Of a DNA stretch of 64,000 nucleotides, positions 55,686 to 64,000 are shown one piece after another (within the stretch, counting starts at the first letter, position 1; each line of letters begins with the position of its first letter). This stretch comes from CALLPQ01 sp964421675 (lineage in GTDB: Bacteria; Pseudomonadota; Alphaproteobacteria; Caulobacterales; Parvularculaceae). The stretch spans positions 1 to 64,000 of the forward strand of contig CAYQXV010000001.1 of NCBI GenBank assembly GCA_964421675.1. Reading direction: 5' to 3'. Made by a program: the position numbers and the translations under genes. Below the pieces are notes generated by a model. That model was not told the origin of the DNA. It did no database searches and saw nothing but the letters and a program-made list of their open reading frames with translations.

Positions 55686-56904
55686 AACGAACGGTGAAGC
55701 CCGTGTGATGACGCCCGGAAAACGCCGATCAATATCAATATTGGTGCTCGCAGAGATTTTGGCGATGAGCGTGTGGTTCACATCATCAGCCGTTCTGGGC
55801 GATATGAATCAAGAAGTGCAGATTGATCCGTGGCGCCAAGCCTTACTTGCCAGCGGTGTCCAACTTGGCTTTGCCGCCGGGGCGCTGGGCTATGCTATTT
55901 TCGGCCTTGCCGACAAATATGACCCCCGCCATGTCTTCGCTATGAGCGGCTTGATTGCAGCGCTTGCAAATCTGGGTTTAATTTTTGCGCCCATTGGCAG
56001 CCTCTTTGCTATTAGCCTGAGACTCCTTACCGGTATTTTTCTTGCGGGCGTCTATCCGGTTGGCATGAAGATCGCCGTCAGTTGGGGGCAGCAAGATCGC
56101 GGCTTGCTGGTTGGATTACTTGTCGGTGCCCTCACCCTTGGCTCTGCTGCCCCGCATCTCCTCGCATTTTTTGGCGGGGCGGATTGGCGAGCCGCCGTGT
56201 GTTTTGCCAGCCTGTTTGCCCTCATTGGGGCCGGTCTTGTCCTGTTTTCAGCGCTGGGCCCATTTTATTCTCGCGCAACCCACTTTTCGGCGAAAACATT
56301 GAAAATGGCGTGGCAGCACCCCTCCATGCGCCGGGTATTTATTGGCTATCTAGGGCATATGTGGGAACTTTATGCATTCTGGGCATGGATCGGTATTGCC
56401 CTCGGCGCTGCATTTAGCGTTCAAGATCCCGGTTCCACCCATCAGGATATGGCAAAATTAATTGCATTTGGCGCGGTCGCCATTGGCGCCATTGCCTGCG
56501 TTATCGCCGGTCATTTTGCTGACCGTATCGGGAAAGCAAAAATTACCATCCTTGCAATGTCAGGCTCTGCAATCAGCGCCTTGCTGGCTGCTTTGGTCTT
56601 TTCCGGCCCGCCAGCGCTTCTTATCATTGTGGTGCTGTTTTGGGGGGCAACCATCATTGCTGACTCAGCCCAATTTTCCGCTCTCATCGCCGATATTGCC
56701 CCCGCGCAGCACGTGGGAAGCCTCATGACGTTGCAAACAGCGCTCGGTTTTGGCCTGACCGTGGTCACCGTCCAATTAACCCCGTGGTTAGCCGAGATGG
56801 CGGGCTGGCCAGCTGTTTTCATTGTCTTGGCAATCGGACCATTAATCGGCATTGTTGCGATGCGCAGCCTACTCGGTGCAGGCGTGCACACTCAGGAGAT
56901 ATGA
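55678..56904 (+). CDS. MFS transporter
   Basis: 408 residues from GTG 55678, seven bases after AGGGG and overlapping the HAD stop. Twelve hydrophobic segments and a motif-A-like loop between helices 2 and 3 (GLADKYDPRHVF) support the major facilitator superfamily. The N-terminus (ISILVLAEILAMSVWFTSSAVLGDM) is typical of the CynX/NimT-like group. Substrate unknown. Confidence 0.82.
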   Translation: MSETNGEARVMTPGKRRSISILVLAEILAMSVWFTSSAVLGDMNQEVQIDPWRQALLASGVQLGFAAGALGYAIFGLADKYDPRHVFAMSGLIAALANLGLIFAPIGSLFAISLRLLTGIFLAGVYPVGMKIAVSWGQQDRGLLVGLLVGALTLGSAAPHLLAFFGGADWRAAVCFASLFALIGAGLVLFSALGPFYSRATHFSAKTLKMAWQHPSMRRVFIGYLGHMWELYAFWAWIGIALGAAFSVQDPGSTHQDMAKLIAFGAVAIGAIACVIAGHFADRIGKAKITILAMSGSAISALLAALVFSGPPALLIIVVLFWGATIIADSAQFSALIADIAPAQHVGSLMTLQTALGFGLTVVTVQLTPWLAEMAGWPAVFIVLAIGPLIGIVAMRSLLGAGVHTQEI

Positions 56905-57944
56905 GCACCATGCATTTCGCATCCGACAATTGGACAGGTGCCCATCCAGCAATTTTGGACGCCCTGTCTCAAGCCAATGACGCAATCGAGCCAGCCTATG
57001 GCGGCGACACCTTCACAAATGCGGCCATTGAGAAAATCAGGTCAGTGTTTGAATGCGACGCTGACGTTTTTTTCGTCGCAACGGGCGGGGCCGCAAACGG
57101 GTTAGCTTTGTCATGTCTGACGCCGCCATGGGGCACCATCCTTTGCCATCAAGATAGCCATATCGAGATGGATGAATGCGCAGGCCCGGAATTTTTTACA
57201 GGCGGCGCGAGACTTATGCCGCTTGCCGGTGAACACGGAAAACTCACCCCCAATATTATTGAGACAGCCTTGAACAGCTATCCCGAGCGCGTCCCCCATG
57301 GCAGCCCGGCACATGCTATTTCACTGACCCACCTTAGTGAAAGTGGCACCGCCTATACGCTCCGCGAGATCAAAGCTCTTTGTGATAGCGCAAAGGCACG
57401 TAATCTCCGTATACATATGGATGGCGCGCGCTTTGCCAACGCGCTTATCCATACCGGAGCAACACCCGCCGAAATGAGCTGGAAAGCCGGTATTGATGTC
57501 TTATGCCTGGGGGCAACAAAAAATGGCGCCATGGCCGCAGAGGCCGTTCTGTTTTTCGATAAAGCCCTGGCAAAAGAATTTGCCCATCGTCGCAAACGCG
57601 CCGGGCACCTTCTTTCCAAGCAACGCTTTATCAGTGCCCAATTTCTTGCTTGGCTAGACCAGGACCGCTGGCTTGAATGGGCACGTCACGCCAACCAAAT
57701 GGCGAGCCAATTATCGCAAGCTTTATGCACTCTTGATGGGGTCAGTCTGGCATGGCCAGTTCAAGGCAATGAAGTTTTTGCAATTATGCCGCCAGCGCTT
57801 GCAGAGAGGCTTCGCGGCGGCGGGGCACAATTTTATCCCTGGATCACACCGGGTGATGTTTCCAGCGGCAATACGTGGCGGCTGATCTGTTCATGGAAAA
57901 CAAGCCCCGACGATATTGACGCGCTAATCAAACTTGCCCGGTAA
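56901..57944 (+). CDS. threonine-aldolase-like PLP enzyme
   Basis: 347 residues from ATG 56901, overlapping the MFS stop (ATGA). The beta-eliminating lyase fold shows FASDNWTGAHPAIL, YGGDTFT, HMDGARFANAL and the PLP lysine in LGATKNGAMAAEAV. It resembles low-specificity L-threonine aldolases that split threonine or allo-threonine to glycine and an aldehyde. A related beta-hydroxy amino acid may be the real substrate. The tight HAD-MFS-aldolase coupling suggests a small uptake and degradation unit. Confidence 0.85.
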   Translation: MSTMHFASDNWTGAHPAILDALSQANDAIEPAYGGDTFTNAAIEKIRSVFECDADVFFVATGGAANGLALSCLTPPWGTILCHQDSHIEMDECAGPEFFTGGARLMPLAGEHGKLTPNIIETALNSYPERVPHGSPAHAISLTHLSESGTAYTLREIKALCDSAKARNLRIHMDGARFANALIHTGATPAEMSWKAGIDVLCLGATKNGAMAAEAVLFFDKALAKEFAHRRKRAGHLLSKQRFISAQFLAWLDQDRWLEWARHANQMASQLSQALCTLDGVSLAWPVQGNEVFAIMPPALAERLRGGGAQFYPWITPGDVSSGNTWRLICSWKTSPDDIDALIKLAR

Positions 57945-58058
57945 CGTAAATAAACCCGCATCTTATAGATCGCGGCTGAATGGAACTGCGCTTATCACTG
58001 TTCAATCAACAAACACGCTGATATTTAATCATGTAATTTCAATTCTGGAGCGACCTCA

Positions 58059-59849
58059 ATGAGTTTTGCGACACCGACCCGTGACATGCAATATGCCCTA
58101 AACCATATGGCCGATTTTTCGCGCCTTGAAGCAAGCGGGCATTATGAAGATCTTTCCGATGATCTAACCTCAGCGATTTTTGAGGAAATCGCCAAATTTT
58201 GCGACAATGAGATTGCCCCCATGAATTGGGAAAGCGATCAGAACGGCGCGGTCTTGGAAAATGGCGTTGTGCGAACCAGCCCCGGCTTTAAAGAGGCCTA
58301 TCAGCAATATGTTGAGTCCGGTTGGGGCGCATTGGCGTTTCCTGCTGAGATCGGCGGCCAAAACCTGCCATCCACACTTTCTGTCGCGCTTGTCGATGCA
58401 TTGAATGCTGCGTGCATGTCATTTGCTATCGGTACAACACTGACAACGGGTGCGGTAAAAGCTGTTCTTCATGCGGGCACGGATGAGCAAAAGAAACTAT
58501 ATCTGGAAAAACTAGCCACAGGTGAGTGGACCGGCACGATGAACCTAACCGAGCCGCAAGCAGGTTCAGATTTAAGCGCTATTCGCACAAAGGCAGAACC
58601 CGCTGGTAACGGTCAATATAAAATCAGTGGGCAGAAAATATACATCACCTATGGTGACCATGATATTGCCGAAAATATTGTGCACTTGGTGCTTGCACGC
58701 CTGCCCGATGCTCCAGAAGGAACAGCTGGCATTTCCATGTTTCTGGTTCCCAAATTTCATATCAATGAAGACGGAAGCCTTGGCGAGCGTAATGATGCCC
58801 ATTGTGTTGGCTTGGAAGAAAAAATGGGGCTGCATGGCAGTCCAACATGCGTCATGGCATTTGGTGAACGCGGCGAATGTTATGGAACCTTGCTTGGCGA
58901 AGAAAATCGCGGCCTCAAAAATATGTTTGTTATGATGAACTCCGCCCGGTTGGATGTTGGGGTCCAGGGCGTAGGCGTTGCTGAACGCGCCTTTCAACGC
59001 GCTCTGGCTTACGCACAAGATCGCCGGCAAGGACGCGCTTCAGGCGTGCGCGACGGAGAGCAAACGCCAATCATCAATCACCCCGATATTCGGCGCACAT
59101 TATATCTGATGAAAGCCATGGTCGAAGCTTCACGCGGCATTTGTTATGCCAATGGCGTTGCCTATGATCTGGCGCACACCGCCGCCGATGAACAAACTCG
59201 CAAATGGGCAAGTGTCCGCGAAGGCTTGCTAACACCGATCTCAAAAGCCTGGTCAACAGACCGCGCTAACGAGGTTACCTCGATGGGCGTGCAAATTCAT
59301 GGCGGCATGGGCTATGTGGAAGAAACCGGTGCGGCCCAACATATGCGCGATGCCCGTATCGCCGCCATTTATGAGGGTACCAATGGCATTCAGGCGATTG
59401 ATCTGGTCGGGCGCAAACTGCAAAGCGATGGCGGCGCGGGCGCACGCGACTTTATCAATGATGTACGCGAGCTGATCACACAATTGGCGGGGCACACGGA
59501 TGAACAGTTAAGCGTTCTTGCAACACCATTTGAGGATGCAATTGATGCGCTTAGCGCATCGACAGATTGGTTATTAGAACATGCCAAAAATGATCCCGAA
59601 GAAGCGCTTGCAGGCGCAAGCGCCTACCTCAAACAATTTGGCAATATAGCGGGCGGATATTACATGGCACGCGGGGTGATGAGCCTTGCAGCCGCGGGCG
59701 ACGCAGATCCTGCATGGCTTGCTAGCAAAAAAACACTGCTTAATATCTATGCGGATAATTTTCTAAGCGAAGCTGTTAGCCTCACCAGCGCGGTTATGGG
59801 CGGCATTGATAGCCTTCCGCCGATAGACGCAGCGGTACTCGCAAGCTAA
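58059..59849 (+). CDS. acyl-CoA dehydrogenase, large DmdC/FadE-like form
   Basis: 596 residues with the acyl-CoA dehydrogenase domains in order (WGALAFPAEIGGQ, MNLTEPQAGSDLSAIRTKA, FVMMNSARLDVGVQGVGVAERAF), the catalytic base Glu in IYEGTNGIQAIDL, and a C-terminal extension of about 140 residues. Enzymes of this length include 3-methylmercaptopropionyl-CoA dehydrogenase (DmdC) and related dehydrogenases. No other dmd gene is adjacent, so the substrate is open. GGAG lies nine bases upstream. Confidence 0.85.
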   Translation: MSFATPTRDMQYALNHMADFSRLEASGHYEDLSDDLTSAIFEEIAKFCDNEIAPMNWESDQNGAVLENGVVRTSPGFKEAYQQYVESGWGALAFPAEIGGQNLPSTLSVALVDALNAACMSFAIGTTLTTGAVKAVLHAGTDEQKKLYLEKLATGEWTGTMNLTEPQAGSDLSAIRTKAEPAGNGQYKISGQKIYITYGDHDIAENIVHLVLARLPDAPEGTAGISMFLVPKFHINEDGSLGERNDAHCVGLEEKMGLHGSPTCVMAFGERGECYGTLLGEENRGLKNMFVMMNSARLDVGVQGVGVAERAFQRALAYAQDRRQGRASGVRDGEQTPIINHPDIRRTLYLMKAMVEASRGICYANGVAYDLAHTAADEQTRKWASVREGLLTPISKAWSTDRANEVTSMGVQIHGGMGYVEETGAAQHMRDARIAAIYEGTNGIQAIDLVGRKLQSDGGAGARDFINDVRELITQLAGHTDEQLSVLATPFEDAIDALSASTDWLLEHAKNDPEEALAGASAYLKQFGNIAGGYYMARGVMSLAAAGDADPAWLASKKTLLNIYADNFLSEAVSLTSAVMGGIDSLPPIDAAVLAS

Positions 59850-59854
59850 CCCTG

Positions 59855-60304
59855 TTAACCAGCAATATTGGCACGTACACGCGCGACATCGTCAGGCGTA
59901 ATCACTGGAGCTGTCACAAATTGTGTGCGCATCCAGCTCAGTAGCGTTGCAAGTTCTTCATCGCTCAACCCATCAAACTGCGCCATAACACCAAGCCAAG
60001 TGCCCGGCGGGGTTGCAACGGACCGCTCACCGGTCAGCATAAATTTGATGAGGCTGTCCGGGTCCCCGGCAAGCAAAGGCGAGCCCACTAAACCTGGCTG
60101 CATATTGGGTACGCCGCCGCCATTGCTTTGATGACATGAAAGACAAAATTGTCCGTACAGAACCCAGCCAGGATCCTCGCTTACCTGATCTGCAGATGCG
60201 TCTTGCTCTACCTCGTCGACGGTGGGGGGCGAAGAATCGTGTGATTGTGTTTTACCGCACGCACCAAGCAGTGCGAAAATAACTAGAAAAAAAATCTGCC
60301 TCAC
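59855..60304 (-). CDS. cytochrome c lipoprotein
   Basis: 149 residues. Lipoprotein signal ending LLGAC (Cys16), an acidic linker, then a class I cytochrome c domain with heme site CLSCHQ, and Met in GVMAQFDGLSDEEL as likely axial ligand. It is presumably membrane-anchored in the periplasm and accepts electrons. It lies ten bases downstream of the propeller dehydrogenase, a likely electron donor. Confidence 0.85.
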   Translation of the reverse strand: MRQIFFLVIFALLGACGKTQSHDSSPPTVDEVEQDASADQVSEDPGWVLYGQFCLSCHQSNGGGVPNMQPGLVGSPLLAGDPDSLIKFMLTGERSVATPPGTWLGVMAQFDGLSDEELATLLSWMRTQFVTAPVITPDDVARVRANIAG

Positions 60305-60314
60305 AAAATTCTCT

Positions 60315-61676
60315 TTACTGATTATCTGCCGTTACACGAAAGATGGTTCCCTGCCGACTGTCAGAAATATAGATTGCCCCGTCGGGACCGGTCGCCAATC
60401 CCATCGGACGATGTATTGCATCGCCTGGGCTATCAACCGGGTCAACCATGGCAAAGCCAAGCGCAAAATCGACGGGATCACCAACGATCCGCCCTTCATC
60501 CATCGGCACAAACACAACCCGGTAGCCCGCCTGTGGTTGCGGTGCCCGATTCCATGATCCATGAAAAGCAATCAAAGCCCCTTTGGTGAAAGGCGCAGTA
60601 AGTGCCGCATTTTCAATCAAGATAAGATCGTTCGGTGCCCAATGAGCGGGAAACGCATGGATTGGTTCTTGGTAGGTTTCGTCAGGTAAATTTTCACCAT
60701 CACCGCCATATTCAGGGGCGAGACGGCGTACCGAATGTGCCGGATCATAATAGGTATACGGCCAGCCAATATCTGCGCCCTCAGTCGCAAAATGAAATTC
60801 TTCTGCAGGCAATAGAGCACTTTGTTCGTCGGTAAACAGGTCTGGAAACAAGGACGACAATTGATCGCGCCCATGATTGGCAAGCAATAGGCCGCCGCGT
60901 CCGCTATGCCACTTCATCGCAATGGCATTACGAGTGCCAGTCACAAAACGATATCCATCTTCTGGTGTCTGCCCTGAAACGGATCCATTAAATTTCCAAA
61001 TACCGGCATAGTTTTCCAGCAACCCGCACGGGACTTGGCCAGGCGATCCAGGCGTGCGCATTTCAACCTGGCAAGCATTGGCCGGTGCGCCAATATTTAC
61101 ATAAATATTTCCATTCTCATCAAAGGCAAAATTCTTGTCAGCATGTTGGCGCTCTTCCGGGAAACCGCCAATCACGGTTTCAAATTCCCCATCAGGCAAC
61201 AGGGTATCGCTCAACTGAATGCGCGACACAGATACCCGGTCAGAAATATATAACCAACCGTCTCGTATTTCGACATCGGTGCTAATGGGCGCGGCGCGTT
61301 CGCGCTTTTCATCGGCGACGCCATCACCGTTCGTATCGCGCAAGGCAATCAACGTTCCATCCAGTCTGGCAACAAAAAGATCACCATTATCGCGCACAGC
61401 AATGTGCCGCGCGCGCTCACCAACACCCTCATGGAACACTGAAATTTGAAATCCGGCCGGAACCGTGATTTCCCCTACACGATATACAGCGCCAGTTGGC
61501 GCGCTGCCTGCGTCTCCCGCCAATTGCGGTATTGCCTCAACACTTGTTGCAACCTCAGTTGTGGCTTCAACATTTTGAGGATCACTGGCGCCGCATGCAC
61601 TCAGCGCCGCAAGGCTTACCGAAAGAGCGGAAATTACAGATAGTTTAGGAAAGAAGGGTACAGCAAGAAAACGCAT
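60315..61676 (-). CDS. PQQ-type sugar/sorbosone dehydrogenase-like beta-propeller lipoprotein
   Basis: 453 residues. Lipoprotein signal ending LSAC, then a six-bladed-propeller domain of the glucose/sorbosone dehydrogenase (GSDH) type: PAGFQISVFHEGVGERARHIAV, DTNGDGVADEKRE (Ca-binding-like), HADKNFAFDENGNIYVNIG, ATEGADIGWPYTYY and HRPMGLATGPDGAIYISDS. It may oxidise a sugar in the periplasm with PQQ, passing electrons to the downstream cytochrome c. PQQ use is not shown by the sequence. ATG 61676 follows AGGA; GTG 61679 is also possible. Confidence 0.8.
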   Translation of the reverse strand: MRFLAVPFFPKLSVISALSVSLAALSACGASDPQNVEATTEVATSVEAIPQLAGDAGSAPTGAVYRVGEITVPAGFQISVFHEGVGERARHIAVRDNGDLFVARLDGTLIALRDTNGDGVADEKRERAAPISTDVEIRDGWLYISDRVSVSRIQLSDTLLPDGEFETVIGGFPEERQHADKNFAFDENGNIYVNIGAPANACQVEMRTPGSPGQVPCGLLENYAGIWKFNGSVSGQTPEDGYRFVTGTRNAIAMKWHSGRGGLLLANHGRDQLSSLFPDLFTDEQSALLPAEEFHFATEGADIGWPYTYYDPAHSVRRLAPEYGGDGENLPDETYQEPIHAFPAHWAPNDLILIENAALTAPFTKGALIAFHGSWNRAPQPQAGYRVVFVPMDEGRIVGDPVDFALGFAMVDPVDSPGDAIHRPMGLATGPDGAIYISDSRQGTIFRVTADNQ

Positions 61677-61753
61677 CACGATGGATCCTTTTGCAACGGC
61701 ATTTCAGCATCAACGCTAAACTTATGGACTATTTTTGCGTCGGTGCCTAAAGG

Positions 61754-64000
61754 TTATTCCGCAGCTTGGGGCCTTTGGTCAATATCAGAGCTTTGAGGCC
61801 CGCTTTCCCTGCTCTTGGCCCCGCTCTTCGCGCGATTGGTCTTGGCGTTGCCAGGTTTGCGTTTGAAAAACGCATTGAGCCGGCGCCCATAAACCGTCGG
61901 TGCCGCCAGCATGACGGGCGTCAAAACCAATGTCAGCACGGTTGCAAAGGCAAGGCCATAAACGATCGCCGATGACAAAAGCACCCACCAATCTGAAGAT
62001 GTGCTGCCGCGGGTAATTTCGCCTGCCGCGAAGTTAAAGTTCAGCTCAAACACCATGGGTAGCAAGCCGAGTATGGTGGTAATGGTTGTCAACAAAACAG
62101 GCCGCAAGCGTTGCGCGGCGGTACGAACCACACTTTCTTCAATCCCTAATCCTGTGCGTCTTAATTGTTGGTATGTATCAATCAAAACAATATTATTGTT
62201 CACCACAATCCCGGCAAGCGCCACGACCCCCACCCCGGTCATGATCACGCTCACATACTGACCAGTAATTGCGATTCCGAGCATGACACCAAAAACCGAT
62301 AAGATGACCGCTGATAAGGTCAGGATTGAATGATAGATTGAATTGAATTCTAACAATAAGATAAGAGCAATCATGAACATTGCTGCCGACATTGCCGCGG
62401 CAAAAAACGTCGCTGCCTCTGCGGTATCTTCATTAGCGCCGCGCATAATCCACGTCACTTCATCACCCAAAACACCAGAGTCCAACCACGCTTTTGCATG
62501 ATCAATCGCGACGTTCTGGCTAATCTCATGGCCGCCTACAGATGTGTTACCGTTCGCCTTAACTTCCAAAATTCGCTGACCGTCTCGCCGGGTAATTCGG
62601 TCAACCTGAACCTTTGCTTCTCGCGTCATGAAATTAGAGAGCGGCACTGAACCGCCTGGTGTCTGTATACGAATAGTATCCAACGCAAAAATATCACGCT
62701 TGCTTTCGGGGTATCGTGCACGAATATCTATTTCTTCATCAGCATCGTCTGGACGAAACTTGCCAACAAGCAATCCATTGGTCACGAACTGCACGACGCC
62801 GCCAGATTGTGCGACGCTAACGCCGTAGCGCCCCGCCAGCGCACGATCTACAGCGATATTCCATTCAATGCCAGGCAAGGGAAGGCTGTCTTCAATGTCC
62901 ATAAATGCTGGCACGTCTCGGCCATTCACATTGATCGTCGTGCTATCGGCCCACTCTCTGACCTTTGTCGCCGCATCCTTCATCGCTTGATAGCTTGGTG
63001 AGGAAATTTCTATTTGAACATCTTTTCCTACTGGCGGACCACTTTCGCGCTGCCTGACCTCAACAATCATTCCGGGGACATCGCCAACAAGTTCACGCAA
63101 CTCATCAAGAATAATATTGGAATGCGCCCGCTGCGAATATGGAATCAAATCAATGCCTACCTGGCCAATGGTTTCCGGCGGATAGGTATTGTTGCGGCTT
63201 AGCGCCGGGCCGGTCTGCAAATAAAGCGATTCAATCGCTTTATGGTTTTCAACCCGCTCAGCAACTTCTTGAGTAAGGGCAATTTTTGTTTCCTCAGACA
63301 GATTGCCCCGCGCCAAAACCAGTAAGCTGACTTCTTCATTATCGGAGCGGATGAAAAATTCACGCTCTGGCGCGGCAAATTTAAATGCAAAAAAGCAGAC
63401 AGCAACCAATGCAAATACTGATATGATTGAAACTGTCGGGCGTTCTAATGCTGATTTTATAAACCGCGCATAGCTTCCAAGCGGCGTTTGCAACGTTGTT
63501 GGATCAATATCTTCTATGCGAACATCGCTCGGGCCATCGGTTTTACCCTGAATGCCAAAGCGCTCCTTAACCCAGCGCGGCGTCGCAATAACGGACCCGA
63601 ATACTGGCAGAAAAATCAACGCCACAACGAGTGATGAAAGCAGAACATAGATCAGCGTGAGCGGCAAAAATTTCATAAATTGCCCAGGAATACTGCTCCA
63701 AAACATAAACGGCACAAACGCCGCAAGGGTTGTCGCTGTCGAGGTTATGACCGGCCAAAACATGCGCTTGGATGCTTCAAGATAAGCGATGCGCCGGCTC
63801 GCCCCTTCGCTCATGCGCCGGTCGGCATATTCAACAATAACAATTGCACCATCGACCAGCATGCCCACCGCAAGCACCATGCCGAACATCACCATCATAT
63901 TGAGCGTATACCCAAACAGATATAGCCACAAAAATGCGATCAAAAATGATGTGGGGATTGCAACGCCAACCATAATGGCTGAACGCAGTCCGAGCGCGGC
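61754..64000 (-). CDS. RND efflux transporter permease (N-terminus beyond window)
   Basis: 748 C-terminal residues remain; the frame is open to the window edge, with AALGLRSAI preceding MVGVAIPTSF. AcrB/CzcA-type features are visible: the TM4 segment GMLVDGAIVIVEY, a porter-domain repeat, the second half of the membrane domain (GVVALAGIVVNNNIVLIDTYQQL, LRPVLLTTITTILGLLPMVF) and a charged tail (FFKRKPGNAKTNRAKSG). TM4 has one Asp where AcrB has two. Drug or metal export cannot be told apart. Its membrane-fusion partner is not in the window. Confidence 0.88.
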   Translation of the reverse strand, partial: AALGLRSAIMVGVAIPTSFLIAFLWLYLFGYTLNMMVMFGMVLAVGMLVDGAIVIVEYADRRMSEGASRRIAYLEASKRMFWPVITSTATTLAAFVPFMFWSSIPGQFMKFLPLTLIYVLLSSLVVALIFLPVFGSVIATPRWVKERFGIQGKTDGPSDVRIEDIDPTTLQTPLGSYARFIKSALERPTVSIISVFALVAVCFFAFKFAAPEREFFIRSDNEEVSLLVLARGNLSEETKIALTQEVAERVENHKAIESLYLQTGPALSRNNTYPPETIGQVGIDLIPYSQRAHSNIILDELRELVGDVPGMIVEVRQRESGPPVGKDVQIEISSPSYQAMKDAATKVREWADSTTINVNGRDVPAFMDIEDSLPLPGIEWNIAVDRALAGRYGVSVAQSGGVVQFVTNGLLVGKFRPDDADEEIDIRARYPESKRDIFALDTIRIQTPGGSVPLSNFMTREAKVQVDRITRRDGQRILEVKANGNTSVGGHEISQNVAIDHAKAWLDSGVLGDEVTWIMRGANEDTAEAATFFAAAMSAAMFMIALILLLEFNSIYHSILTLSAVILSVFGVMLGIAITGQYVSVIMTGVGVVALAGIVVNNNIVLIDTYQQLRRTGLGIEESVVRTAAQRLRPVLLTTITTILGLLPMVFELNFNFAAGEITRGSTSSDWWVLLSSAIVYGLAFATVLTLVLTPVMLAAPTVYGRRLNAFFKRKPGNAKTNRAKSGAKSRESGPQSSDIDQRPQAAE

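Overview
The window is chromosomal DNA of an alphaproteobacterium of moderate G+C content. Evidence for this is the gene order (rpmI-rplT; ihfB-lapA-trpF-trpB; ubiE-ubiB-coaBC-dut-moeB; DUF2093 next to an M23 peptidase), a cpa/tad pilus operon, a K+-independent proton pyrophosphatase and a Caulobacter-style bacterial ceramide gene set. A relative of the Caulobacterales/Hyphomonadaceae would fit, but that is inference. The sequence is a scaffold: 4467-4566 is a 100-N gap. No tRNA, rRNA, CRISPR array, insertion sequence or prophage was seen.

Layout. 1-924: ribosomal proteins L35 and L20, after what may be the tail of infC. 943-3593 (minus): a NodE/NodF-like ketosynthase and acyl carrier protein pair, YajQ and a hotdog thioesterase. 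3855-4842: a WecG/TagA glycosyltransferase interrupted by the gap, followed by a STAS-like end, then topoisomerase IV parE. 6980-12714: a lipoprotein, a dipeptide epimerase, an MFS carrier and a PEP-carboxylase-like protein whose catalytic FHGRGG motif is altered. 12894-14582: a cold-shock protein and a secreted beta-helix protein. 14707-24163 (minus): a Tad pilus locus pilA-cpaA-cpaB-cpaC-cpaD-cpaE-cpaF-tadB-tadC, flanked by a Crp-like regulator and a stand-alone secretin N-domain protein.

25810-39354 is mostly housekeeping: a degenerate adenylate-forming protein, an AI-2E family permease, an RluA-type pseudouridine synthase, trpB, trpF, lapA, ihfB, ubiE, ubiB, coaBC, dut, moeB, an M23 lipoprotein and DUF2093. 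39518-44421 is a cobalamin riboswitch with a complete uptake operon: TonB receptor, binding protein, permease and ATPase.

44438-52414 holds what looks like a full set for making the ceramide backbone: a GNAT-fold acyltransferase (bCerS-like), a DUF2141 protein, serine palmitoyltransferase, its acyl carrier protein, a CerR-like reductase, a fatty-acyl-AMP ligase and a divergent fatty-acid hydroxylase. Next come the pyrophosphatase hppA, a HAD phosphatase, an MFS carrier and a threonine-aldolase-like enzyme with overlapping ends, a large acyl-CoA dehydrogenase, a cytochrome c and beta-propeller dehydrogenase lipoprotein pair, and an RND efflux pump that runs off the right edge.

The observations most worth following up are the PEP-carboxylase-like protein with substituted catalytic residues, the adenylate-forming protein without a P-loop, the possible glycosyltransferase-STAS fusion across the gap, the very long acidic N-terminus of CpaE, and the ceramide cluster with its added hydroxylase and DUF2141 genes.
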